DNA of 64,000 nt, taken from contig WIDE01000001.1 in the NCBI GenBank assembly GCA_015039315.1, positions 953,282 through 1,017,281 on the forward strand. The letters are read 5' to 3'. Below the pieces are notes generated by a model that was given only the letters and a program-made list of their open reading frames with translations, made no database searches and was not told the DNA's origin. A program made the translations under genes and the position numbers. Numbering within the stretch: position 1 is the stretch's first letter; each line of letters opens with the position of its first letter. Below, one piece after another: positions 28,985 to 41,278 of the stretch. This stretch comes from Clavulina sp. PMI_390. Taxonomy: Eukaryota; Basidiomycota; Agaricomycetes; Cantharellales; Hydnaceae.

Positions 28985-30432
28985 TCAACCATTGAGGATG
29001 TCTAATGAATAGTCCCAGGTCACCAGAATGTTCCTTCGAAATGTGGAAGAAGCTCGCACCTTGACGACAGTGTCACTCCACCCAGCTGCCTTCCAGGCTA
29101 GTTCTCTTGTTGCTTTGCGCTCCTCTAGACTCTTGTGTTGCCAAATGTGGTGAACTTGGTGTAGTCTTCCTACTTGGGAGAACCATGCTCCGACAGGGCG
29201 AATGTGTTCTTTCCTTGCGTCAATTCCGCGACGCCTATGGATGGACAAGATAGGACGAGCGGGTCAATTCTCAGATGAGTGCAATTACACCAGCACACTT
29301 GGGAGGGGGTGCTTACCAGGCGATCTCCCAGTCTAGTAGCTGACCAGGCTTCAGCGAATACGATCTTAACTCAAACAGACCGCCTAGCTCCCTTGGTGGA
29401 GACGAAGGGAGGAACGCAAACTCTTGGCATAATTGGGTTTTGCGCTCAGTGACGTGGGGAAGGATCCCATTGTACGCATCATGGTACTATTAGCAAGGGA
29501 CCATGATGAGAAACGTGTTGAATTGCAAAGGGGTGGGACATCCTGACCTTTGACTGTCGAATGAGCTCAGTGGATTTGTCCAATCCACCATAATTTTCGT
29601 ATTCAAGGATGTGGACTGATAAAGAAAATAATGAGCATCAAATAACGACATCAGTTATCTAGATAGTGAAGGGAGCTGGCTTACCGAACGTGTCCAGCTC
29701 GCCAACGACAGTTTCCCAGCTACCTAGAGAGCATAATATAGAAATTGGATTCATAGATGCCCAAGTCTCAGTATCGGGCCAAAGGGAGCCTAAGAATACA
29801 AAAGTTGGAAGGAATCTGACCTGTTAGTTTGACATGCAGGGATGCGTCGGAGGCGATTCCGGCGTAGTATTCTTCGCTGTGGGATTGAAGGACCAAGAGA
29901 GCTCAGAATTGCGTGGTCGAGGACAGATACCACAAGCAACACTCACGCAGCAGCCTTATAAGCGTCACGTTGATCAGGCTTGACACGGTGTACTGGGATA
30001 TGAAGCATTCATCACACATCCCAACACTACGTCACAGCCAAAACATCTCACCTTCGAAAGCGTGCTAGAAGAGCCAAAAATAATTAGTGTCTTTGTCTTC
30101 AGGTGATTGCTTGAAAGATACGTACGATATATTTGCCACGACCAACGAGTTTTGAATGTTGTTGAATCTCAAGCTCGCCCTCCCTCTTGGCCTCCTCGCT
30201 GCCGTGCAGGATAGACTATATCGAAGACCGCGATCCACGATGGGTCGTAGGATCCAAGCACAATATCATTAAGAACCAAGTGTCAGCAGCGCCGCCCTAT
30301 GACGATGACAACCCTGATACTCCAAACCAGTACCTTGATAGTGCCCTGAATCCCACGGGCGCCGGCGGGCACAGCGGTGACTGCTCGAGATAGCGATGGC
30401 GTCGCACGTCGAGCGAGGAAAAGTGCAGACAT
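28985..30432 (-). CDS. NIPSNAP family mitochondrial protein
   Basis: About eight short exons from ATG 30432 to TGA at 28985. The N-terminus (MSALFLARRATPSLSRAV) is a good mitochondrial presequence: Arg/Ser/Ala-rich and without acids. Landmarks in order: SILHGSEEAKREGELEIQQH, SKLVGRGKYI, HAFEVHRVKPDQRDAYKAA, an exon with GSWETVVGELDTF, HILEYENYGGLDKSTELIR, FELRSYSLKPGQLLDWEIAW, and in the last exon VHHIWQHKSLEERKATRELA, WKAAGWSDTVVK. These match the two ferredoxin-like NIPSNAP repeats. The family is mitochondrial; mammalian members act in mitophagy signalling, and the biochemical role in fungi is not settled. The gene faces HEM2 across a 196-bp interval. Confidence 0.88.
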
Positions 30433-31957
<1,525 letters not shown>

Positions 31958-33188
31958 TGCTGCAACTCTGCACACGCTGTATTCATTCGTTCATTGAGCA
32001 AGCGAAAGAGAAAAGGAACCTTCTGTGTATCTGCAAGATTCTGATTCCTGTACCTCTTGCAAAATTAACGCCGGTCTTTCCGTTAAATCCTGGGTTCTGG
32101 TCGAGGTATCACGAGTTCAGGCGTAACCGTCATCTTCAAAAGAAAAATAAGGAACGTACTAAGGCAGTCCGGCGATGGCGGACGCGAGATCGATGGAATT
32201 CTTTGAGGAACAAATCGTCACGATGCGTATATATACAACACAGCATGGGAATTGGTGACATCGACGTCGATGTGGTAACATCATTAGTTCAACTCAAAGA
32301 TGAAACAAGCTCTGGCAATCAGCCTGCACTTAGCGCTGGCCCGCCACATTGGGATAGCATGCGATCGACCGATTTTTTGGGGGTGTAATGTTCTAGCAAC
32401 CAAGTCAATGACAGCTTCCAACGGCCATACCAGCCGCTAGATGGTCCTCTGCTTCTCTTCGTCTCGGCAACAAGTGGAGAACACCGTAATGGTCCCGAGA
32501 GTGGAAGGAGAAGATGACGACGTTGAGATAATGACAACCAGTGTCAAGCTCAAGAGAGGAATCAGAGGCTGTCCAGTAGTGAGATCCATAACTGAGTCAG
32601 ATTCCTGACTTTTCCTAATTCAAGAATGCTAAGTCTATGCACTTGGAGATGGATCCCCGATGAGAATCGCGCAAAGGGTCGCCATGCAAGGATCTTTGTG
32701 CGCACGCGACAACGATCGCGTCTCAGAAGCCCGAATGCAAGCTCGACGAGCCTGTCAAAGATGAGGGAGAAGTCGACTGCTAGCTATAAGGAGAAAACTT
32801 GACCCTGCATGCACAGCGGCTTGAAGGGGAAGTTGTTAAGCGATCTGCATACTGGGACACCCCTCGATCGAACCCCAGCCTGCAGCCGACTCGTTACGTA
32901 TACCTGCCCGCACCAGTTGCAGGACAGCACAAAATATCGTGATACCTTTGAATAGCAGTAAGAAAGGGTGGTCCAGGCACACACCCCTAGGTCGGCTACA
33001 CCATAAATAGACTGTTCTCTTTTGTGAAGCTCCTCCGAGCTTGAGGACCTAAATGCGACTCCATTCAGTACTTGAGCTTCATCCCCTGATTCCCACCCCA
33101 GCAATGATGGTGCACATTTGTGTTTGAATGGTCAAATAGAAGTCTCCCACGATCAATTTTCTAACAACGAATGAGAAATCAGCCCCCT
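31958..33188. repeat. Array spacer S1, upstream of paralogue 1, with decayed coding-like sequence
   Basis: No intact gene. Three parts match the other spacers by eye: about 32240-32320 (matches 49465-49560 and 40145-40240), about 32680-32850 (matches 40675-40840, 50015-50190 and 53035-53190), and about 33060-33120 (matches 41000-41060, 50350-50420 and 53355-53425). Part one can be read as a GIGDIDVDVV-like peptide in one frame, also seen in another spacer as IGDADVEVAT. This marks the left edge of the tandem array just after HEM2. Confidence 0.6.
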
Positions 33189-33315
33189 CGGATATCGGCA
33201 TAGTGTTCACTTTCCTGCAATCCTCGGTGTCAAATGGGCTGTTACAGATCGATCATTCGCTAAATGTACCACGAGGCTAGATTGCCATAGCAAATGCATG
33301 GAGTGATATATACCC
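33189..33315 (+). promoter_or_regulatory. Conserved promoter module, paralogue 1
   Basis: A GGATATCGGCATAGTG core, then a CCACGAGGC box with a downstream TTGCCATAG, then the TATA element GATATATACCC at 33305-33315, about 60 bp before the ATG. The same three elements in the same order precede the other paralogues. Confidence 0.65.
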
Positions 33316-33367
33316 ACGTTGGTAGCTCACGGGCGCGACCCCTCTTTCTCCTCCCTTGGCTCCACCC

Positions 33368-35249
33368 ATGGGCTCGACGGCGCCCAACGCCGAGCAACTC
33401 GTCCTATGGAACGAGTTCATTCCTCCGACAGGCTTCATGATAGGCTGCCTGCTGAGCTCTGTGTGCGTGTAGTAGCTACATCCCGTTCATTGTGTACTGC
33501 CTAACAATGTGCGCCACCCATCAACAGTTTTTTGGGGATTGTATCTGTGCAGAGCGCACGATATTGGGAAATCTTTCGACAAGATAAGGCTGTTAACGTC
33601 GCGCTGGTAAGACCTTCTTAACCTAGCTGCTGGAGTATATATGCTCAACATCGCATTGACTAGGTCATCACTCTCTTGTACGCTCTCGCAGACTAAATCA
33701 CTGAGCACGGTCATTAATAATCATTTTCCTTCCCAGGGTTCTGAACGGGTCTGGATGGTTCGCTTCTAACCTCTTCCATTCCTTAGTCGTCCCAAGCTAA
33801 ATAGTGTTCGGCATGGCTTCATAGGTTGGCTTTCAGCAGTGTCCTCTACACGCATGTGGTCTCAGCCTTCGGTAACCCAAGCTTAATCGTGCTCGACCCT
33901 CCAGTAGACTGGTACGTATATCCTTCTCGGCTTTTTTGTGGCTAAAAGCCTACTGAGACCACTTGCGCTGTTCAGGAGATATCTTTATGGACAAGCAGTA
34001 GGGGTAAGTGGCTCATGAGAATCTTCCCGAAACCTGCGACCACCGACCCTGGCCATTTCCAAATACAGCTTGTTACCACCTTTGTGGTTCTTGTTACTTT
34101 AACCATTCCGATCATCGCCAGTAGGTTTCAGCGTCTGCTTTTCATCACGCTATTTCACTCACACCCTTTGGATGATTAGTTTTGAAGTCACGTCTGCTCG
34201 CCCTCTTACTAGATGCATTGGTTCTTGCGCGTACTGGTCTGTGTTGACAAACATCGCTTGCCCTTCAGTATTCCTAAACTCTTGGTTCGATGGCAGGGCT
34301 TGGGCTATATCAGATCTACATCCTGGCGCAGGAGATAGAACACCTCGGCTCCCTGAAAGTGGCTATCCTGCTTGAAAGGGTGGCCCGTATCGCTCCAGTC
34401 TTGATCGTCCTCTCTGATGTCATAGTGGCTATCGTCCTCTGTGGGGCGCTATTATTCGCTCGAGGCGGAAGTCCTATGTGCGCACTTATTTTCACGTAGC
34501 CGTTTGATGCCAAATCTCAACCATCTACTTTCCACAGAGGCGACTCGGCCATCAATCGATTGATTTACACCCTCCTCCCATGCAGTATATTTATCATGCG
34601 CGTATCTGAGCCTATACCATATGATGATCTGGTTTGCTTATCCGCCTCTTTCCCTTCTAGTTTGTGGCAGTTGGGGCTAGGAATTGTGAGCTCAGCTTTC
34701 TCATTAGTCGGGGCGGGCGGCTCATTCTTCTCGTCGACAGAGCATCTGGACAGATATTGGCTCCATTGCAACAACATTTGCAATATCTTCCCCATTGTGT
34801 GAGTCGCTAAGCCAGCACCTCGTCTAGAGGCTTACCATTCACCCTTGCATAGTATTCAATATCGCTTATCTCGCAACGTATGTTCATCAGTGCGCATCAA
34901 TATCATTTGTTCTCACATTACCCCTTAGCCTCCATGCCCGCTCCCAGCTTGTCTCGCAAGATCTCCTGCTATTGAACAACCCACTCAGATGGGCATTTGC
35001 CAAGCGAAAAGTAGAGCGATGGGCGACCACCATTACCGTCACCCAAGAAAGAGTACAGCAAACAGAAGAGGGGGGACTCGAACTGGGGTCTGTCACCCGC
35101 CTGTCTCTCGTAAGTGGATCCCCATGGCTACTCATGGCCATGCGTATCTTGATTCTCCTGGATTTCATCTTATATGCCTTCCTTTTATTCCTGCGTGTTA
35201 CTAGCGCCCGGAAGAGAGGGAGGTTATTGAGTATTATCGGCCACGATGA
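33368..35249 (+). CDS. Array paralogue 1: DUF6534-like seven-helix membrane protein
   Basis: Same 15-exon layout as the template copy at 50640. The start is MGSTAPNAEQLVLWNEFIPP and the end is RPEEREVIEYYRPR. Every exon was followed by eye and reads open. The fourth exon ends so that the LNGSG segment is joined to Trp. The 5' splice site after exon 10 is GCGCGT (intron from 34598), so this copy needs a GC-AG intron where the others have GT; using the next GT would shift the frame. The conserved core reads VARIAPVLIVLSDVIVAIVL, then DSAINRLIYTLLP. The tail has WAFAKRKVERWATT where most copies have EPWST. It is separated from copy 2 by 6 kb, unlike the tighter spacing elsewhere. Confidence 0.78.
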
Positions 35250-35574
35250 ACCCGTCAGCCTTTCTCTACCTCCTTCACTTCAATAGGACGCCGTCGCTAT
35301 TCATCCGACATGTCTCTCCACGCTCGCAGCCTCGACATATACGAGGCCAACTGAGGTTCTCGGCCGCACCCCCACTGCAGGTCAACGAGCTAAACCACAG
35401 GAAAAGGTCGATTTACCTCTCTTGCAGTAGAGTGCACTCCAAATCGGCTTATTTCTTTTGTTATTCGTTATTAGTTAGAATCTCTCGATGAGATTCCTGA
35501 GCTCAGTACCCTATCTTCGTTCTCTCCCATTACAGTCGCGCTACACGACTTTGCCTTCCATCATCGCCATTAGC

Positions 35575-35632
35575 AATACTGTAGAATATAATCTTTCACT
35601 CGATAGGGTTGTACCTGATGTAAATGTAACAA
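35575..35632 (+). terminator. Conserved 3' block, paralogue 1
   Basis: Begins 326 bp after the stop codon: ACTGTAGAATATAATC followed by GGGTTGTACCTGATG. It matches the 3' blocks of the other copies but the outer stem is weakened here (GTAGAA instead of GTACAA). A role in 3' end formation is inference. Confidence 0.45.
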
Positions 35633-36983
35633 CATGCCAATCGTTTGTCCATTGCCAGCAACGTTGTCGCGGTGTTATCAACAAGTCCAAAACAGAAGTA
35701 ACTTGAGGATCGCGAAGATAAGTGCGGCAACAGCCCATGCATCTTGGAGTCTACCTGCTGTGGAATTGCCGGATTCGGTCCCCGGATTTGGGTCATGGAT
35801 ATCAGAAGGCAGAAATATTGATCATTGCGTGTCACCATTGTGCCGAACCCGCTCGGAATGAACCACGGACTGTTATCCTAACCAGCCAATAAATTGGCAG
35901 GTGCATCTCCCAAGCCCTGGGCGCACCACCATAAAGCGTTTAGATACCTAGACAGTATCGGAGCTTTAAGATACTGAAAGCCAATATCTCGATCATTCTG
36001 CAGATTGGTGTCGAGAGGCATGCGCTGAATCTGTGGAAAAGGCGACGCTGAAGTACGAGGGGCCGGGAGGAATCGCACAAGGTGCGCATGAGGCCAGCCT
36101 AGGTGTCATTTAAGAAGAAGGAATAAGACATGAGATGTGAGATATGAGGTGATGCTGTAAGAGTCAATGAGGTATACACACCGAGGAGACCACAAAGGCC
36201 ACTATAAGCACCCCATGGGTGCCTTTTTCCAGGAAATTTATTCATTTCTCAGCAATTTCACTCGTTCCTGTGGGTTAGTTCACGATCAGACTTGCTTTCA
36301 ACCTTGAACAAACAATCATATTAGCTTACTCCCGGACAATCTGATCCGTGCTGAATAGCAAGAAGAATTTACTATCTAGAAAGTAATGGAAGCATTTATC
36401 CATCAAAACGAATTTGATATACTGAAAATAAGCCATACTTTTCACTCATGCACTTTCACAGTTCCAAGGAGGTGATGTCACAAAACTTGAATCTTATCTT
36501 GGGAGCTTTTACTCATGAGTACCTCGTCAAGTGTGGCTACTGAATGAATTACTACTCGCTGACTCGGATTCTGGTCCCCAAAGACGATATTTCTATCCTT
36601 TTTACATCAGTTGCAGCGGACGAACCACGTGTCGGAGATTCTCACACCTCCATGCCCGTTCCGCCCTGGATTGGCCAGCAGGCAGGGCTAAACCCTTTGC
36701 TGCCTCCATGATGTCTGAGCTAGTGAGCTACCGCTTAGTCAACACGTCAATTATATCAAAATGATAAGGCATTGTCAGCAGGTCAGATGTCGATAATGGT
36801 GAGACCTGTCAAAATATCAGGTCCACGGACTTCGGCGGCCGCAATCATATTTCTTTGACGATAAAAGATTCGATCTTGACCATCTCTATCCCGTCAGCCC
36901 TCTCAAGATACGATGACCACGAAACAGTCTGCTGTCCAGGTGTGCCAATTCTTCGGCCCACATTAAAACTCCACCTCTAAAAC

Positions 36984-37589
36984 TTGTCCCAACTCCAGTT
37001 TGTGAAGGAATTCATTTCAATCTTGGAATCTGGGGATCGCAAAATGCTGGGGGGCTATTACGTGTGTTCCTCTTTCTCGTCATCCCACCGATTCTTCATA
37101 AAGTTTGCCTCTATCACAGGAAGAGGATGCTGTACTAATGTGGAATTTTGCCTTCTACCTCAACCGGGAGTCGATTGTGGAATTTCTCACTGTTGGTATC
37201 ATTTATTTCGTTCCTCGCGCAAACCTTCCTCTTTCTACTCGAGTGAGCTGATAGACACTTCAATATTCCAGACCAGGCCATCAATTAAGCATCAAATTAA
37301 GTCCATTGAGTCCAAACCAGACCCTTTCGGCACCGGAATCAAGGTTGAGGTGAATGGAAAGATTGTTGTGGGTCACGTCCGCCTTCCCTCTACCCCTGAA
37401 GCTTTTGTAACATTTGAAGTGCTGGGTCTTAGATTGGAGATAGCCAGCCGTCTTCTTTCAGCGAAGTGTGGGTTCTGTCCAAAGCTGATAGTGAGCTGGG
37501 GTTCAAGATGTGCGTGCCTCGTCGCATTACATTCTAGATGCTTTCTCTCGCTTCAAACAGACGATATTAACATTTTCTTCGTTGGGTGA
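36984..37589 (+). other. Possible gene fragment, unrecognised
   Basis: Open frame with internal GT...AG pairs that could be introns. The central part KPDPFGTGIKVEVNGKIVVG looks protein-like. There is no family match I know, no clear start and no clear partner exons, so it could be a decayed gene or chance. Confidence 0.2.
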
Positions 37590-37868
37590 TCGTACCTTCT
37601 AGCACTCAACAAAACTTCAATTTTGTATAATATTAAAGGATTATCCCTGCGGTCCGGTTAGAAGATTTGGTGAATTAGCATCGGATAAAATAATCTGTAA
37701 TTCATGATAGTCTTTTGATAGAAGAGAAATCAAATCTCATTTCTCTGAAAGGTGGATGGAATTTCCAGAATACTCGAGCATAAATTATTCCCGGTAGAGA
37801 GAAGCTGCGCATATTTCGGAGTGGAACTTATTCATACAATTATTAGAGCCCTTCACTCGATGTAACCA

Positions 37869-37877
37869 CGCAGAATA
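37869..37877. repeat. Target-site duplication, left
   Basis: CGCAGAATA directly before the left TIR, identical to the copy after the right TIR. Confidence 0.85.
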
Positions 37878-38634
37878 GGGAAAAGCTATTTGGCACCCCC
37901 CAGGTGTTACGACCTCCCCCTCCGGCCCGAGAGGATCCGACCATAAACCCTGCACGGGGAGGGGTGGTAGCTATCGAGTACCCCCATGATCCACAGGGTC
38001 AAGAGTGACGAGCGTTCACCACATCAGTGATTGACCAAAGCGATATTGGTTATACGGAAATCAGCACTGGATTCTAGTATCTACATAGCTTGTATCAGAA
38101 TACTAGACACTATAATGGACATGATGATATATTAGCGGAACCAGTCTGCAGTTTGGTTTACAGTGCTCCTTTGGAGCTGATGAGTAACAGGCTAGGACGA
38201 GCTTGAGAATTTTTCCGTCCCACGCTTATCAAATGTAAGGGATACTAGTACACGATCCTTTGCTTGGCCTTATTTACATCGAGCCGTTCACTATAAGAGG
38301 TTGCGCTGGTCGCTTACCTCTCTTCTTTAGTTTTTACCATCACCTTGTCGAACCCTGTAGTGTCTCAATAGAGCCCGGTTATAGTTCGTCTTGAGTGATT
38401 CGAGAGCTAACCCCATCCGAGGACCGCTGGTCCTTACATCAAAGCCCCTGTGATGTAACATAGCTGAACGAGTCAGCATCTGAGCGCTCAGATCTTGTGG
38501 TGCGCGCGGATCAGAATGTCGATCTCCGAGCTTAGTCGATCATCAATCACACGGTATTTGACCGATAATGAGGGGGTACTTGCACCCCCCAGGGGAGGTC
38601 GTAACACCTTGGGGGGTGCCAAATAGCTTTTCCC
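37878..38634. mobile_element. Non-autonomous DNA transposon (MITE-like) with long TIRs and 9-bp target duplication
   Basis: 757 bp. The left end begins GGGAAAAGCTATTTGGCACC and continues with CCCCAGGTGTTACGACCTCC; the right end is the reverse complement of the same sequence apart from one inserted base, giving TIRs of about 42 bp. The flanks on both sides are CGCAGAATA, a perfect 9-bp direct repeat at 37869-37877 and 38635-38643. There is no open frame inside, so it needs a transposase in trans. Long GC-rich TIRs with a 9-bp duplication fit Mutator-like (MULE) elements best; hAT elements usually give 8 bp. Confidence 0.85.
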
Positions 38635-38643
38635 CGCAGAATA
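38635..38643. repeat. Target-site duplication, right
   Basis: CGCAGAATA directly after the right TIR. Confidence 0.85.
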
Positions 38644-39989
38644 ATCGTCTTTACGATAAATTTTTAGAGTGTAGGATGTAACGAGAATTAGCAGGGGCAA
38701 CGGCGTGGCACAACTTGACCGACACTGGGTTGGGCTAAGCGAGATCAAAATTTGCTGGGATCAAACTCTCACGCCGGACTCTCATAATTATCCATGTCGA
38801 GATCTACTCTCGGTTTTCTTGTATCGCTCATACCTTTCTAGGCAACAACTTTATCATAGTCAAGTTAATGAAGTTGCTTCATCTTCTCGGCGACTTTGCG
38901 TCCATCACATATCCTATCCATCGATGTAAAATGTTCCGCTCAGTTATTGATTCCTTGCATTGAGCCTGAAATGTACATCTATATTTCTTCTTATCCCTGT
39001 AGTAGACTCGGGTAATCACGCTTTAGCTTGCTAATCCGTATACGTTGTACATGGATAATGCATTAATTTCTCGATTCCTGGAATCAATCCTGAGCTTATT
39101 CAATGGCGGGACATATCATTCTCAGGCTGCGGACACGCATTTTTGACCAACAAATCACTTTTGAGGAAATTGATATATTGGATGCGTGCACACATCAATT
39201 GACATCCACGGCATAACAGGGTTGTGATGCGCTACATGTTAGGGAAGGGAGCAAGATCGTAACGACGGAGACAATAAGACTGATTGACATTAGCATTCCT
39301 TGCGGATCAGGCGTAGCAGTCAGTATAATTAAGCAACGCCAAATCAATAGTATTTACACCTCTCGTCATTAAGATGCCAGCTAGCAAGTTACCTTGAGCA
39401 GTGAGGTCATTGAATCGATTTCAAGTGGGTATTGAGTCCTGCAAAAGCAAGTAAACCTCCAGTATCAGGACACGGGATAATAGGATAGATCATGTCCCAT
39501 TTGGAGAGAGTTCCACTTATTCTGGATTGACACAAACGGCTGGAGTCTTCGGACTGCAAAGACATGTCTCTGAGCATTTCACACAGGACGCACTGAATAA
39601 ATCTCGCATCAAGAAAACGGTAAAATTTCATTGGGACGCGGAGTAAGACCTCTCAAAGGCGATCGCGTAGTGAGAGATGGGTTTAAGGCGATCATTTCGA
39701 AGCAAAGCCGCGGTCAAGGTGGCGGCATTCGGCTCCGGTGACCGACGATCGCTCCACGGCTTACCACACTGGGGTCTGCATAAGCGATCTGATCTGTGGA
39801 GTGTTCATGGTGGGGTTCTAGCTCGAACTGGAGGCGTTCGGGGCTTTTACGGCCGCATTAGGAAGGTTCGAGGTCAAGATAAGGATAATAATACCTGATA
39901 ATACCTGACTGAGAGCAGATGTCAGATCATTCGATCTTGCTCAACACTTCCAGCAGCTCCGTTTGGCGATAATATCATCCAATACCTAT

Positions 39990-41110
39990 TCTTATGGGGT
40001 CGAATGAGGTTTGTACACATCATCAGCCAAGTGCTGCGGGGTCGGAACGCGAAGACACCTTTAGAGAATGGATTACCAAACGGATCCTAGCAGAGGAAGG
40101 AGGAAGGAGGTGCGGTCTCTCATCAAACATTCGGTCCGAAACTATGGCGGGGTATAGAATCGACATTGACCCCAAGAGAGCGAAGCGGCTGAACATGCTG
40201 AGACTTGAAACAGGGCATGAGGCAGTCGGAGAATTCTAGCCGCTAAGCGGACATACCTCCAGCTTCAAAGGGATCCCTGACCGATTTGGAATAGTCCAGT
40301 TTCAGATATTAGCTAATTGACACTGCTTGCCACCAAAGGTGTTCTGCTCATCTCGACAACCGAACGAGGATGCTGTATTGACGCCGAGGACACAAGGGAA
40401 TAATGGAAGTTTTAGAAGCAAAGAAAAAGAAGCCGAGCCAAGGAGAGCGATCATAACTGGCAGCGCTCAGCAACATCCTGACTGGAATGAACAGGCTCTA
40501 CAGCCGTGTACCAGCGAAGTCGGTGGCAGTTGGAATCCCCTAGCTTACCTAGAACCGCACAAGTTCGAAGTGGTGAATGATGTCGATGAATAGACGCCTT
40601 CAATCCGATTCCCAATGAGAGCCAAGGATGGGGGTTGTCATCTTCAGATCTTTATGCATGACGTAGAAGCTGCCATCGCTCAGAAGCTTGCATACTAGTT
40701 TGACCATCTTATCAAGAAAGAAGCAGAAGATGGGCACTAGTGGATGCTAAACAAAAGGCGGCTCTGCAAGGAATAGCTTGAAGGAACCGTGAAGACATCA
40801 ACGCAACACCCTTCGATTGAACTCTACGTCATGTAAGGAGTGTTTCGCCTGGGGCGGTCTCGGTGCTAGACCACAATAGTGAGACAATCTGACTAGCAGC
40901 TTGTTGCAGGGCTTCGGTTGCCGCACCATTGACGAGTGTGTTTATGTGTTGTTTCGTGATGCTTTCCGAGGCCGAGGCCGACCCAATAAATGCGGTTCAA
41001 TTTAGATGCGGACCTGATCACTAATTTTCTCACCCCAGCAATAATTGCGTCTGAATACTTGGATCAGAAGTTCCGCACGAGTCTTCCGCTAAATATCAAA
41101 ATTAGTCTGT
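39990..41110. repeat. Array spacer S2, upstream of paralogue 2, with decayed coding-like sequence
   Basis: Open frames at 39994-40239 and 40327-40593 read like pieces of one lost gene (HHQPSAAGSERED, ETGHEAVGEF, then VFCSSRQPNEDAVLTPRT). The nucleotide sequence matches spacer S5 (49465-50420) along its length with many indels, and S3 near 43850-43930. The 40675-40840 and 40925-41060 parts also match S1 and S6. Confidence 0.6.
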
Positions 41111-41244
41111 CGGATGCCGGTCTGGTGTTCGCGACCGCGATCTTTCATGGTCAAATCAGTTGTCCCACATGGGATGAAGTATTTGGTGAAAAATGCACCA
41201 CGAGGCTGAATTGCTATAGCAAGGTATGCACTCATATACACTCC
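41111..41244 (+). promoter_or_regulatory. Conserved promoter module, paralogue 2
   Basis: CGGATGCCGGTCTGGTG, a GGTCAAATCAG box, ACCACGAGGCTGAATTGCTA, then the TATA-like CATATACACTCC about 45 bp before the ATG at 41279. Confidence 0.65.
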
Positions 41245-41278
41245 ACAACTCTTGACCTGTCCCTCTCTGCCAACGCCC

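Larger units (their letters stand above)
35633..39989. other. AT-rich gap between paralogues 1 and 2, mostly without genes
   Basis: Contains the transposon at 37878-38634 and no convincing gene. A 201-codon plus-strand frame at 36984-37589 has candidate introns within it (for example 37063-37120) and a hydrophilic stretch GTGIKVEVNGKIVVGHVRLP, but no recognisable family. A 66-codon minus-strand frame lies at 35878-36078. Composition is more AT-rich than the flanks. Confidence 0.4.

Noticed and set aside
32860..32890. Sequence resembling a tRNA T-arm (GGTTCGATCGAGGGG on the minus strand)
   Set aside because: The stem does not pair properly and no A-box or acceptor stem is found at the right distance.
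39677..39898. 73-codon Arg/Gly-rich frame
   Set aside because: Short, no start context or splice partners, composition like translated noise.
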